A stretch of DNA of 64,000 nt from Burkholderia sp. OK233 (GTDB taxonomy: Bacteria > Pseudomonadota > Gammaproteobacteria > Burkholderiales > Burkholderiaceae). The position numbers and the translations under genes are program-made. The notes under the pieces were generated by a model. The model saw nothing but the letters and a program-made list of their open reading frames with translations, made no database searches and was not told the origin of the DNA. Shown piece by piece: positions 43,433 through 53,248 of this stretch (positions within the stretch are counted from its first letter, which is position 1; the number at the start of each line of letters is the position of its first letter). Location of the stretch: positions 3,410,001 through 3,474,000 of the forward strand of contig NZ_OCSR01000002.1 of NCBI RefSeq assembly GCF_900230185.1. The letters are read 5' to 3'.

Positions 43433-45715
43433 ATGACCACACGACGCGAAGTGCCTGGAATCCGACCGTATGACGGACCTGCTGGGGGATGGGGGGCGCT
43501 CCGGGCGACAGCTCAAGCCGTCCGAACCCAAATGGAAAGTATCGAGGCGCCGATCACGTTGATGCGGACCAATCAGCCCGACGGCTTCGATTGTCCGGGT
43601 TGCGCGTGGCCGGACAAGGAGCACAAGTCCACGTTCCAGTTCTGCGAGAACGGCGCCAAAGCGGTCACATGGGAAGCGACGACCAAGCGGGTGACGCCGG
43701 AGTTTTTCGAGAACAACACGGTGTCGTCGTTGCTGCAACGAACGGATTACGAACTGGAGGATCTCGGCCGGCTGACGCATCCCCTCGTCTACGACCGCCT
43801 CACCGATAAATTCCGGGCGGTCGAATGGGAGGACGCATTTGCTCGCATTGGTGAAGTGCTGCACGGGTTGTCCTCTCCCGACGAGGCTGAGTTTTATACC
43901 TCAGGCAGAGCGTCGAACGAGGCCGCCTACCTCTTTCAGTTGTTCGCGCGAGAATATGGCACCAACAATTTCCCGGATTGCTCGAACATGTGCCACGAGC
44001 CGACCAGTGTTGGGTTGCCCCAGTCGATCGGGATCGGCAAAGGCACGGTATCGCTGGATGATTTCGACAAGACCGAACTCATCCTCTCGATCGGCCACAA
44101 CCCCGGCACGAATCACCCCCGCATGATGGGGACGCTCCATGAATGCTCGCGGCGCAACGTCCCGATCATCGTGTTCAATCCGCTGCGCGAGCGCGCGCTG
44201 GAGCGCTTCGCCGATCCGCAGAGCGTTTTCGAAATGGCGACCTTCGCGTCGACCCGAATCGCGTCGACCTATTTTCAGCTCGACGCCGGTGGAGACGCGG
44301 CCGCCCTCAAGGGCATCACGAAAGCGCTCCTGCAGATGGACGCGGAACAGGGCAACACGGTTCTGGACCACGAGTTCATTGCAACGCATACCCAAGGATT
44401 CGACGCTTTTGCTGCCGATCTGGAAGCGACGTCATGGGACGATATCGAAAAGGCCAGCGGACTCACCCGCGAAGATCTCGAGGAGGTTGCGATCGCCTAT
44501 GCAAAATCGAATGCGACGATTGTCACGTATGGCATGGGCGTTACCCAGCATAACAAAGGCACCGCCAATGTCCGTCTGATTGCGGATCTGTTGCTATTGC
44601 GCGGCAACATCGGCAAACCCGGCGCAGGCATCTGTCCTTTGCGCGGACATTCCAACGTGCAGGGAAACCGCACGGTCGGCATCACCGAAAAGCCGTCCGC
44701 CACCTTCCTCAAACAGATCGAAGACGTATTCGGCTTCACGCCGCCCGCGGCGCACGGGCACGATGCCGTCCAGGCGATGCAGGCGATGATTGACGGCACG
44801 GCCAAGGCCCTGATTTGTCTGGGCGGAAACTTTGCGGTTGCGTTACCCGATTCCGAGCAGTGCTTTCCGGCAATGGGCAAGCTCGATCTGAGCGTCCACC
44901 TCGGTACCAAGCTCAATCGTTCGCACCTGCTGGTGGCAAAAGAAACCTACGTGCTACCCGTTGTGGGGCGCACGGAACTGGATATTCAGGCGACCGGCCG
45001 GCAATCCATTACGGTCGAGGATTCCATGTCGATGGTCCACGCTTCTTCCGGCAAGCTGAAGCCCGCGTCCGAACACCTGCTATCTGAGCCGGCGATCGTC
45101 GCCGGTATTGCGAGAGCTGCGTTGCCGAACAGCAAGGTGGCATGGTCGGATCTGGTTGCCGATTACGACAAGATTCGAGACCTGATCGAGCAAACCGTGC
45201 CAGGATTCGAGGCATTCAATGCACGAATCAGAGTGCCGGGCGGATTCCGTATGCCGCTTCCCCCGACCGAACGCGTGTGGCCCACGCCGTCAGGTAAAGC
45301 GATGTTCTCGGTGTACGGTGGCGTGAGGGAAGACGCAGACGTTTTCGGCGCTGAAAATGTGCTGCGTCTCATCACGATCCGCAGCCATGATCAGTACAAC
45401 ACCACCATCTATGCCATGGACGATCGTTATCGGGGCGTGTTCGGCCGGCGTGACGTGCTGTTTATGAACGAAGACGATCTTGCCGCACGTGGACTCGAGC
45501 ATGGCGATCTGGTCGACATTGAAACGATTTCAGCGGGCAGGCAGCGTAGCTTGAAGAAGATCACCGCAATCGCTTACAACATCGCGCCAGGTTCGGTGGC
45601 GGCGTATTATCCGGAAGCCAACGTGCTGGTGCCACTCGACTTCATTGACAAGGAGAGCGGCACGCCTTCGTACAAGTCTGTTCCGGTTCATGTCGTGCGT
45701 TCGGCAGAAGCCTGA
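43433..45715 (+). CDS. FdhF/YdeP-family molybdopterin oxidoreductase
   Basis: The 760-residue product belongs to the YdeP-type formate-dehydrogenase-like proteins: FDCPGCAWPDKEHKSTFQFC at residues 45-65, TSGRASNEAAYLFQLFAREYG, DCSNMCHEPTSVGL, GHNPGTNHPRMMGTLHE and the late TIRSHDQYNTTIYAMDDRYRG cofactor-binding stretch. It binds bis-MGD molybdenum and probably acts on formate or a related compound; in E. coli YdeP supports acid resistance. ATG 43433 is preferred as GGAG lies 6 bases upstream; ATG 43421 is possible. moaA/E/D lie 4 kb downstream. Confidence 0.92.
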   Translation: MTTRREVPGIRPYDGPAGGWGALRATAQAVRTQMESIEAPITLMRTNQPDGFDCPGCAWPDKEHKSTFQFCENGAKAVTWEATTKRVTPEFFENNTVSSLLQRTDYELEDLGRLTHPLVYDRLTDKFRAVEWEDAFARIGEVLHGLSSPDEAEFYTSGRASNEAAYLFQLFAREYGTNNFPDCSNMCHEPTSVGLPQSIGIGKGTVSLDDFDKTELILSIGHNPGTNHPRMMGTLHECSRRNVPIIVFNPLRERALERFADPQSVFEMATFASTRIASTYFQLDAGGDAAALKGITKALLQMDAEQGNTVLDHEFIATHTQGFDAFAADLEATSWDDIEKASGLTREDLEEVAIAYAKSNATIVTYGMGVTQHNKGTANVRLIADLLLLRGNIGKPGAGICPLRGHSNVQGNRTVGITEKPSATFLKQIEDVFGFTPPAAHGHDAVQAMQAMIDGTAKALICLGGNFAVALPDSEQCFPAMGKLDLSVHLGTKLNRSHLLVAKETYVLPVVGRTELDIQATGRQSITVEDSMSMVHASSGKLKPASEHLLSEPAIVAGIARAALPNSKVAWSDLVADYDKIRDLIEQTVPGFEAFNARIRVPGGFRMPLPPTERVWPTPSGKAMFSVYGGVREDADVFGAENVLRLITIRSHDQYNTTIYAMDDRYRGVFGRRDVLFMNEDDLAARGLEHGDLVDIETISAGRQRSLKKITAIAYNIAPGSVAAYYPEANVLVPLDFIDKESGTPSYKSVPVHVVRSAEA

Positions 45716-45838
45716 TTGAAGCGAACTTGACGGGTCGATCAGCCGGACGTGCGCGTTCAGTTGATCGACCTGCAGGATGCCGGGCGTGAATGCCGTTTTT
45801 ACGCAAACGCCGTTATCACCTGGAGCCATTGATCAATC

Positions 45839-47227
45839 ATGGAAATCTTCGATGCATTCCACCTTGCCAGGTTACAGTTTGCGTTCACGGTTTCGTTTCA
45901 CATTATTTTTCCCGCTATCAGTATCGGCATGGCGAGTTTCCTCGCCGTGCTGGAATGGCGCTGGTTGTTGACCGGCGACGTTGCCTACAAGGACATGTTC
46001 CTGTTCTGGTCGAAGATCTTCGCGGTCGGATTCGGCATGGGGGTGGTCTCCGGGGTGGTGATGGCCTACGAATTCGGTACCAACTGGAGTGGATTTTCCA
46101 GCTTTGCCGGCAACATCACGGGACCGCTCCTGACCTATGAAGTGCTGACGGCGTTCTTTCTCGAGGCTGGCTTTCTCGGCGTTATGCTGTTCGGCTGGCA
46201 ACGGGTCAGTCCACGCGCGCACTTCTTCGCCACGCTAATGGTTGCGGTGGGCACGCTTATTTCCACGTTCTGGATTCTCGCGTCGAATAGCTTCATGCAG
46301 ACGCCGCAAGGATTCGCGATCGAGAATGGTCGTATCGTGCCGGTGGATTGGATGAAGGTGATTTTCAATCCATCGTTTCCGTATCGCCTCGCGCATATGA
46401 CCATTGCCGCGTTCATCGTCGCGGGCTTCATCGTTGCTGCTTGTGGCGCGTGGCATCTGTTGCAGGGCCGGCGCGACAAACCGGTCACGCGTAGTTTTTC
46501 GATGGCGCTGTGGATCCTGCTTTTCCTGGCGCCGATACAGATTTTCGTTGGCGATGCGCACGGACTCAACACGCGCAAATATCAGCCGGCCAAGATCGCG
46601 GCAATCGAAGGCCTGTGGGAAACCGAGAAGGGCGGCACTGCACTCAACCTGGTCGGCCTGCCCGACATGAATGCGGAAGTGACGCGCTACACGATCCAGA
46701 TACCGCATCTGGGCAGCCTTATCCTGACCCATAGCTGGGACGGAGAGATCCGCGGGCTGAAGGAGTTTCCGCCGCAGGACCGCCCATACTCGCCGATCAT
46801 ATTCTGGACCTTCCGGATTATGGCGGGTCTGGGCATGTTGATGCTATTGACGGCGCTGCTCGGCTTGCAGCTCAGACTGCGCGGCCGTCTCTACGAGACT
46901 CGCTGGTACCAGGTCCTCGTGTTGTGCATGGGGCCTTCTGGCATTGTGGCGCTATTGGCAGGGTGGGTAACGACGGAGGTCGGCCGCCAACCGTGGACGG
47001 TTTACGGTGTCTTCCGTACCGCGGACTCCGTCTCGCCGGTCAGCTCGCAGCAGGTCGGCGTTTCACTACTGATCTTTGTATTGGTGTATTTCCTCGTGTT
47101 CGGCATGGGGTTCTACTACATGATGAAAATGATGAAGCGCGGACCGGAGGAGCATATCGACAGCGGCAAGTCGCGCCGGCATCCGGTCCTGCGTAATCGT
47201 CCGTTGGACGCACTGGAAGGGGAGTGA
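45839..47227 (+). CDS. cioA: Cytochrome bd oxidase subunit I, cyanide-insensitive type
   Basis: The 462-residue product has nine or so membrane segments. FARLQF-type quinol region is LARLQFAFTVSFHIIFPA, containing the heme b595 histidine; FPYRLAHM and TTEVGRQPWTVYG (the Q-loop end signature) are diagnostic of CydA/CioA. The Q-loop is short, as in CioA. It oxidises quinol and, with CioB, reduces O2 without pumping protons and resists cyanide and NO. The cioB gene begins 4 bases after its stop. Confidence 0.93.
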   Translation: MEIFDAFHLARLQFAFTVSFHIIFPAISIGMASFLAVLEWRWLLTGDVAYKDMFLFWSKIFAVGFGMGVVSGVVMAYEFGTNWSGFSSFAGNITGPLLTYEVLTAFFLEAGFLGVMLFGWQRVSPRAHFFATLMVAVGTLISTFWILASNSFMQTPQGFAIENGRIVPVDWMKVIFNPSFPYRLAHMTIAAFIVAGFIVAACGAWHLLQGRRDKPVTRSFSMALWILLFLAPIQIFVGDAHGLNTRKYQPAKIAAIEGLWETEKGGTALNLVGLPDMNAEVTRYTIQIPHLGSLILTHSWDGEIRGLKEFPPQDRPYSPIIFWTFRIMAGLGMLMLLTALLGLQLRLRGRLYETRWYQVLVLCMGPSGIVALLAGWVTTEVGRQPWTVYGVFRTADSVSPVSSQQVGVSLLIFVLVYFLVFGMGFYYMMKMMKRGPEEHIDSGKSRRHPVLRNRPLDALEGE

Positions 47228-47231
47228 CACC

Positions 47232-48239
47232 ATGCAAATCGATCTTCCTGTTGTGTGGGCCGCGATCATCGGACTCGGCGTTTTCATCTACGTGATGCTG
47301 GACGGCTTCGATCTGGGCATCGGCCTGCTGTTTCCGTTTTTCGAAGAGAAGGGCGATCGGCAAGTGATGCTCAATACCATCGCGCCGGTCTGGGACGGTA
47401 ACGAGACATTCCTCGTGCTCGGCGGCGCCGGGCTTTACGGGGCGTTCCCGGTGGCCTATTCGACGCTGCTGCCTGCGAACTATCTCCCGCTGATCCTGAT
47501 GGTGATCGGCCTGATCTTCCGCGGAGCGGCCTTCGAACTGCGTGCCAAGGCCGTCAGGACCCAGCACGCGTGGGATCTTGCCTTCATTGGCGGTTCCGCG
47601 CTCGCGGGGCTCTGCCAGGGCATCGTGCTGGGGTCGCTGCTGCAGGGCATCAAGATCGTCGATGGCCGCTTCGCCGGCGGCCCGTTCGACTGGCTCTCGC
47701 CGTTCAGCCTGTTCTGCGGAATCGGCGTGCTCACCACGTATGCGACGCTCGGATGCGGCTGGCTTGTCCTGAAGACGGATGGCGAATTGCAGCACAAGAT
47801 GCGTGAAGTGATGCGGCCGCTCGTGAGCATCCTCCTCGGGGTGATGGTCGTCGTGAGTCTATGGACGGTAATCGGCTTGCCGGCGGTTGCACATCGCTGG
47901 TTCAGAAGCGGCAATCTCGGCTGGTTCCTGCCGGTGCCGATTCTTGTCGTGGCCTGTGTGTGGGGCGTCTTTCGTTCGCTTCGCCAGAAGCACGAGGCGA
48001 CTCCGTTCCTTCTCACGCTGGCGCTGTGCTTTCTCGGCTACAGCGGTTTGCTCATCAGCATCTGGCCGAACATCGTTCCGCCGTCGCTGACGATCTGGGA
48101 AGCCTCGTCGAGCCACTCGAGCCAGCTGTTCGCGCTGGTCGGCACGGTGATCGTGCTGCCGGTCATCCTCGTCTACAACGTCATGCAGTATCGCGTGTTC
48201 CGGGGCAAGGTGCGGGAAGGGGATGCCGGTTACCACTGA
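47232..48239 (+). CDS. cioB: Cytochrome bd oxidase subunit II, cyanide-insensitive type
   Basis: The 335-residue product has eight hydrophobic segments and the CydB/CioB landmarks MLDGFDLGIGLLFPF, IAPVWDGNETFLVLGGAG and LLPANYLPLILMVIGLIFRG. It stabilises the heme-bearing subunit I. The gene starts 4 bases after cioA, with GGGGAG upstream. The canonical small CydX-like partner is not directly downstream. Confidence 0.93.
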   Translation: MQIDLPVVWAAIIGLGVFIYVMLDGFDLGIGLLFPFFEEKGDRQVMLNTIAPVWDGNETFLVLGGAGLYGAFPVAYSTLLPANYLPLILMVIGLIFRGAAFELRAKAVRTQHAWDLAFIGGSALAGLCQGIVLGSLLQGIKIVDGRFAGGPFDWLSPFSLFCGIGVLTTYATLGCGWLVLKTDGELQHKMREVMRPLVSILLGVMVVVSLWTVIGLPAVAHRWFRSGNLGWFLPVPILVVACVWGVFRSLRQKHEATPFLLTLALCFLGYSGLLISIWPNIVPPSLTIWEASSSHSSQLFALVGTVIVLPVILVYNVMQYRVFRGKVREGDAGYH

Positions 48240-48276
48240 GGGTGACGGCGCAGACAGACCATTAAAAGAGCACATT

Positions 48277-49188
48277 ATGATTGTGAGGCCAGGGCAGAAC
48301 TGGTTCCGGCTGCTGTTTGTCTGGAACGGTTCCGTGTTGCAGTCGATTATTCCCCAGCTGACTTTCATGGCGGCTGTCAGCAGTCTTGCTGTGGTGACGC
48401 AAGGGCGCATTTTCGGCGAGAAGATCCCGCTCAATACGGCGCCGTTCACATTGTTCGGCCTGGCGCTTGCGATCTTCCTTGCGTTCCGCAACAACGCAAG
48501 TTACGAGCGGTTCAATGAGGCACGCCACCTCTGGGGCAGCATCCTGATCTCGGCGCGCACGCTGACTTCACAGATGCTGTGTTACGTCCCGCGGGGCGAT
48601 CACAACGTTCAAATAGCCCATACGCTGATTGCCGCTGTGTACGCGTTGAAGCATCAACTGCGTGGGACCGACCCAACTCCCGATCTCGTTCGCTTTCTCG
48701 GACGCACGCGAACCGAGGCTTTGCAGCACACCTGCTACAGGCCGACTGCGCTGCTCAATGACCTTCGTCGCGACTTCGCCGATCTGCAAGTTCGGGCCTT
48801 GATGTCGGATACCCAGCTCTGGATGTTGGACGCGCAGATCAACGAATTGGGAAGAACCGTGGGAGGCTGCGAACGGATCGCATCGACGCCCATTCCATTT
48901 GCCTACAGTGTGTTGCTGCACCGCACCGTCTATGCCTATTGCGTTTTGCTGCCGTTCGGTCTGGTCGATTCGACGGAGTTCTTCACACCGCTTCTTTGTG
49001 TTTTCATTTCTTATACGCTCATTGCGCTCGAAGCGATCGCCAGCGAAGTCGCCGAGCCGTTTACAGTCGCGCCGAATGCGCTGGCGCTTGACGCCATGAC
49101 CCGCAACATCGAACGATCGATTCTCGAACTGTGCGGCTGTGAACTTCCCGCCGAGGTCGTACCGCTGCGCGCGTACCAACTGACTTAG
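48277..49188 (+). CDS. Bestrophin-like (RFP-TM, YneE-type) anion channel protein
   Basis: The 303-residue product has about four hydrophobic segments and bestrophin-family motifs: the start MIVRPGQNWFRLLFVWNGS, the LAIFLAFRNNASYERFNEARHL signature, and PIPFAYSVLLHRTVYAYC with the pore-lining residues. Bacterial bestrophins are pentameric ion channels at the inner membrane. I chose ATG 48277 after AAGAG; ATG 48223 overlaps cioB. It is probably in the cioAB transcript, where it could balance charge. Confidence 0.86.
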   Translation: MIVRPGQNWFRLLFVWNGSVLQSIIPQLTFMAAVSSLAVVTQGRIFGEKIPLNTAPFTLFGLALAIFLAFRNNASYERFNEARHLWGSILISARTLTSQMLCYVPRGDHNVQIAHTLIAAVYALKHQLRGTDPTPDLVRFLGRTRTEALQHTCYRPTALLNDLRRDFADLQVRALMSDTQLWMLDAQINELGRTVGGCERIASTPIPFAYSVLLHRTVYAYCVLLPFGLVDSTEFFTPLLCVFISYTLIALEAIASEVAEPFTVAPNALALDAMTRNIERSILELCGCELPAEVVPLRAYQLT

Positions 49189-49437
49189 GGTGCGTTCCTC
49201 GACGCGTCTGGTCAGCCTGCCCGGCAGGACGTGTGTCAGCCTCGCCGTCACACCCGATACGGCGCACGAACTGTACTCCTGTAATTCGCCACAGACTGTG
49301 CGTCCCGTGGGCGAGCCCGACGCACTATCCTGCCAGCAGGTCATTGGCGGACCGGCGGCTGTCCCGGCCGGACAGATCGACTGCCGCCACGCCCTTGCTC
49401 CGTTCGCCGCCGCATGCCGCCCACCTTCGGATAGATC

Positions 49438-50541
49438 GTGAACATCGTCCACCAGCCCATACTTGCCGACACAGCATCGCGCCATGGCGTATCCGCCGGT
49501 GCTGTCACGACCACGCTCGACACGCTCGATCGTCCGCTGCGGGATTTACGCCTGTCCGTCATCGATCAATGCAATTTCCGCTGTACGTACTGCATGCCGC
49601 GGGAGACCTTCGGCGCAGACTACCGGTTCCTGCCGTCTTCGGAACGCCTGTCGTTCGGACAGATGCTCAAGCTCGCGAAAGCATTCGCGCTGCTCGGGGT
49701 GGAGAAGATCCGCATCACGGGCGGCGAGCCGCTCCTGCGGCGTGGGCTCGAATCCCTGATCGAACAACTCGCGAAACTGACCACTGCCAGCGGCAAACCG
49801 CTGGAGCTCGCGCTGACGACGAACGGCTCCCTGCTTGCCGCAAAGGCGCGTTCATTGCGCGACGCCGGCCTCGGTCGCGTGACGGTGAGTCTCGACGCGG
49901 TGGACGACGCCGTATTCCGCCGGATGAGTGACGTCGACATGCCCGTGTCGCGGATCCTGGACGGGATCGAGGCCGCGCACGCGGTGGGGCTCGAACCGAT
50001 CAAGGTCAACGCCGTGATCGAGCGAGGCGTCAACGACAGTCAGATCCTCCCGCTCGTGCGGCGGTTCAAGGGCACCGGCGTGGCCGTGCGCTTCATCGAA
50101 TTTATGGACGTCGGCGGCGCGGGCGGCTGGTCGAACACGAAGGTGATTACGGCTCGCGAGACGCGCGACATTGTCGAATCGGCGTTTCCGCTGGTACCCG
50201 TCGTTGTTCGTGAACAGACGGGCACAGCGGTCAACTATCGCCATGTCGACGGTACAGGTGACGTCGGCTTCATCGCGAGCGTTTCGCAACCGTTCTGCGG
50301 GTCGTGTTCGCGCGCTCGTGTGTCGGCCGACGGTCAACTTTATTCATGTCTTTTCGCCACACATGGCACGGACCTACGGCCCTGGCTCACTGAGGCCGCT
50401 TCAGTCGAGCAACTGGCTGGGGTCGTCCGCAGCCGTTGGATCCAGCGCGACGATCGCTACTCCGAGCTTCGCTCGACACCGCGCAGGCCAGGATCGGGGA
50501 AAGCCTATCCCACCGTCCGCATGTCGCTGGTCGGCGGTTGA
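49438..50541 (+). CDS. moaA: GTP 3',8-cyclase MoaA
   Basis: The 367-residue radical-SAM enzyme has CNFRCTYCMP as its first [4Fe-4S] site (CxxxCxxC), ITGGEPLLRRGLE for SAM contacts, and the C-terminal second cluster FCGSCSRARVSADGQLYSC. It rearranges GTP in the first step of molybdenum cofactor synthesis. The start is GTG 49438. moaE follows after 45 bases. A local moa set suggests that the nearby molybdoenzyme was acquired with its own cofactor genes. Confidence 0.94.
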   Translation: MNIVHQPILADTASRHGVSAGAVTTTLDTLDRPLRDLRLSVIDQCNFRCTYCMPRETFGADYRFLPSSERLSFGQMLKLAKAFALLGVEKIRITGGEPLLRRGLESLIEQLAKLTTASGKPLELALTTNGSLLAAKARSLRDAGLGRVTVSLDAVDDAVFRRMSDVDMPVSRILDGIEAAHAVGLEPIKVNAVIERGVNDSQILPLVRRFKGTGVAVRFIEFMDVGGAGGWSNTKVITARETRDIVESAFPLVPVVVREQTGTAVNYRHVDGTGDVGFIASVSQPFCGSCSRARVSADGQLYSCLFATHGTDLRPWLTEAASVEQLAGVVRSRWIQRDDRYSELRSTPRRPGSGKAYPTVRMSLVGG

Positions 50542-50586
50542 CGGCTGGCGAGTCCTTGCGAAGCACACACAGACCGGAGTTCTGCC

Positions 50587-51138
50587 ATGACAACACCGTC
50601 GCCCGGCGATCGCGCACAGCCTGACGCAGCGCATGCCGGCAAGCGTGCAAGCGATCCCGCGCTGGTCCAGACCACCATCGCTTCGGGCTTCGAAGCCCGG
50701 GTCCAGCACCTGCCGATCGATATCCAGTCGGAGATCATGCCGATCACGCGCAATCCCAACGTGGGTGCCGTCGTGAACTTCCTCGGCGTGGTGCGTCATT
50801 GCGGCGATTTCGACGACGTGGTCGCGCTCGAGCTTGAGCACTATCCGGGGATGACCGAGCAGTCGTTCAGCAGCATCGTCGAAGAAGCCATCGCACGATG
50901 GCACCTGGAGGCGGTGAAGATCGTGCATCGAGTGGGCCGGGTCGCGCTTGGCGAGGCGGTGGTCCTCGTCGTGGTCGCCGCGCCGCATCGAAGTGCGGCA
51001 TTCGACGCGTGCGAATTCCTGATGGATTTCCTCAAGGCTCATGCGCCGCTCTGGAAGAAGGAAATCCGCCGCGACGGCGAAGTCAGATGGGTCGAGGCCA
51101 AGACGCGCGACGAACAGTCGATGCTGCGGTGGGGTTGA
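50587..51138 (+). CDS. moaE: Molybdopterin synthase catalytic subunit MoaE
   Basis: The 183-residue product carries the MoaE core (GAVVNFLGVVRHCGDFDDVV, LELEHYPGMTEQ, VHRVGRVALGEAVVLVVVAAPHR) and the active-site lysine pair in APLWKKEI. It transfers sulfur from MoaD to precursor Z. The N-terminus is about 40 residues longer than usual (to roughly residue 42) and is rich in small polar residues; the extra part may be a linker or a misplaced start. It lies between moaA and moaD. Confidence 0.92.
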   Translation: MTTPSPGDRAQPDAAHAGKRASDPALVQTTIASGFEARVQHLPIDIQSEIMPITRNPNVGAVVNFLGVVRHCGDFDDVVALELEHYPGMTEQSFSSIVEEAIARWHLEAVKIVHRVGRVALGEAVVLVVVAAPHRSAAFDACEFLMDFLKAHAPLWKKEIRRDGEVRWVEAKTRDEQSMLRWG

Positions 51139-51193
51139 TGCGCGATTCGCCCACATCGCGCGCTCACATCGTGCCCGCAACAGGAACAGATGA

Positions 51194-51451
51194 ATGAAAC
51201 TCACCATCAGATATTTCGCTAGCGTTCGTGAACAACTCGGCGTCTCGCAGGAGATTGTGCACATTGACGCGCCCGAACTCCCCATTGACTGCCTGCGGGT
51301 CAGGCTCGCGGCGAGAGACGAGCGGACGGCCGAGGCACTGCGCGCGGGCCGGCCGCTCCGCACAGCCGTCAATCATGAGATGGTCGCCGACACGTTTGTC
51401 GTGCGCGAGGACAGCGAAATCGCGTTCTTTCCGCCGGTCACGGGGGGCTGA
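51194..51451 (+). CDS. moaD: Molybdopterin synthase sulfur carrier subunit MoaD
   Basis: The 85-residue ubiquitin-fold protein starts with KLTIRYFASVREQLGVSQE, has the VAVNHEMV-like TAVNHEMVADTFV strand and ends in the essential PPVTGG diglycine, whose last carboxylate is converted to thiocarboxylate. It donates sulfur to MoaE. It lies 55 bases after moaE in the same direction. Confidence 0.93.
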   Translation: MKLTIRYFASVREQLGVSQEIVHIDAPELPIDCLRVRLAARDERTAEALRAGRPLRTAVNHEMVADTFVVREDSEIAFFPPVTGG

Positions 51452-51540
51452 GGCTCCTGCCCTCAAGATCCAGATCAAGCCGCGCGGAGTTCATCCGCGC
51501 CCACGCGCGCTAAGGTCGTGGCCAGCGTACCCGCGCGCCG

Positions 51541-52968
51541 CTACCTGGCGCACATCGCGACGAGCTTGCCCACGGTAATCACCGCCTGTTCGATCTCGCT
51601 CGACCAGGGGCTGCTGTAATTGAGGCGGATGAAGTTCCGATAGGTCGTCTCCGAGACCGAGAACATGTAGCCCGGTCCGATGGTGATACCTTGATCGAGC
51701 GCGAGGGTATAGAGCCGCATCGCGTCGACCTTGGGTGGTAGCTCGATCCACAGCACGTATCCGCCCGCGGGGTTGGACATGCGTGTGCCTTCGGGAAAGA
51801 AACGCGACACGGTCGCCTTCATCAGATTGGCCTGTTGCGCATACGCTCTGCGAACCCTTCGCAGGTGATGCTCATAGCCATCGCGCTCGAGGAATTCCGC
51901 AATCGCCATTTGCGGAATCGACGGAGAGGTCAGCGTATTCAGGAACTTGAGTTTCTCCACCTGATCGCGATATCGCCCCGGCAGCGCCCAGCCAATCCGG
52001 TAGGCTGCCGTGAGGGTCTTCGAGAACGACCCGCAATGAAGCACCAGCCCCTTCGTGTCGTAGGACTTCAACGTGCTGGGGTGCGTGCTGTCATAGTGAA
52101 GCTCGTTGTAGACCCCGTTCTCGATGACCGGAATGTCTCGCTTCGTCAGGAATTGCACGAGTTCGCGCTTGCGTTCGTCGGGCATCAGAAAACCCAGCGG
52201 ATTCTGGAAGTTCGGCATGACCATGCAGGCCGTGATGGTCTGCGACTCCACGATCGCGGCGAGCGCTTCAATATCGATGCCGTGCTCCGGATGCGTCGAC
52301 ACCTCGATCGCTTTCATGCCCATCCGTTCGATCGCATGGAGCATCGCGTAGAACGTCGGTGACTCGACCGCGATCACGTCGCCGGGCTTCGCGACCGCCT
52401 GCAGGCACAGATTGATCGCCTCAGTCGCGCCGACCGTGATGATGATCTCGTTCGGATCGACGGCCATGCCGTTCTCGAGGTAGCGTCGCGCGATCTGGCG
52501 CACAAGTGCCGCATTGCCGGGCGGTAGCGCGTCGGTCACGCCCCAGCGTGTCTTGCCTCGTCCCGCGTCGTAAGCGTAACGATTGAGCCTTTCGAAGGGA
52601 AAGAGACCCGGGTCGGGGTAGGGCGAACCGAGCGGCACGGCATCGTCGACACCGATCGAGCGCAAGGTGGAAAGCACCAGCCGGCTGACGTCGACCGGCG
52701 ACGAAATCGGAATCGGCTTCGATGGCCTGAGTTCGAGCGTTTTCCGTTCGCCCCCGTCGCCCCGGAAGTTGACGAAATAGCCCGACTGAGGCCTCGCCGT
52801 CAGCAAGCCACGGCTTTCGAGCAGCAAATAGGCGCGGATGACAGTCGTCACGCTGAGCCGATGCTGCTGGCTGGTCTGCCGTACCGATGGGAGGCGTTCG
52901 CCATGCCCGTACACGCCTTGCCGGATCAGCTTTTCGATGTCATCGGCCAGCTTCTCGTAGAGATTCAT
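51541..52968 (-). CDS. MocR-type GntR/aminotransferase regulator
   Basis: The 475-residue product has a GntR winged helix (LPSVRQTSQQHRLSVTTVIRAY, residues 25-47) joined to a class I aminotransferase-like domain (about 100-475). The PLP-binding lysine is in HCGSFSKTLTAAYRIGW; GATEAINLCLQA and MPNFQNPLG are typical. MocR proteins use PLP to sense metabolites such as GABA or pyridoxal and usually regulate an adjacent gene. It is read divergently from the LysR gene at 53249. Confidence 0.9.
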   Translation of the reverse strand: MNLYEKLADDIEKLIRQGVYGHGERLPSVRQTSQQHRLSVTTVIRAYLLLESRGLLTARPQSGYFVNFRGDGGERKTLELRPSKPIPISSPVDVSRLVLSTLRSIGVDDAVPLGSPYPDPGLFPFERLNRYAYDAGRGKTRWGVTDALPPGNAALVRQIARRYLENGMAVDPNEIIITVGATEAINLCLQAVAKPGDVIAVESPTFYAMLHAIERMGMKAIEVSTHPEHGIDIEALAAIVESQTITACMVMPNFQNPLGFLMPDERKRELVQFLTKRDIPVIENGVYNELHYDSTHPSTLKSYDTKGLVLHCGSFSKTLTAAYRIGWALPGRYRDQVEKLKFLNTLTSPSIPQMAIAEFLERDGYEHHLRRVRRAYAQQANLMKATVSRFFPEGTRMSNPAGGYVLWIELPPKVDAMRLYTLALDQGITIGPGYMFSVSETTYRNFIRLNYSSPWSSEIEQAVITVGKLVAMCAR

Positions 52969-53248
52969 CGGACGATTCCCTTAGCCCTTAGCGTTCCGCA
53001 GCGGCACGTTATATCGACCTCTCCCCTGGCTTGCACGCGCCCGCCTCGCCATGCCGCCGCCCGGTGCAAGGAGCGTAGCAGAACTGTACTGACTCGAGTC
53101 GGCCCGATGTGTGCACTCTGCGACTGATGGCCCGGCCTTAACCTGTTCTCCATCGAATGCGCATTGCCAGGTCGCCCCGCAGGGACCTCCCGATGCGTAA
53201 AAACTGGTTCGAATGACACGAGATCGGTACAAAGGGAGGTTGGGCACT

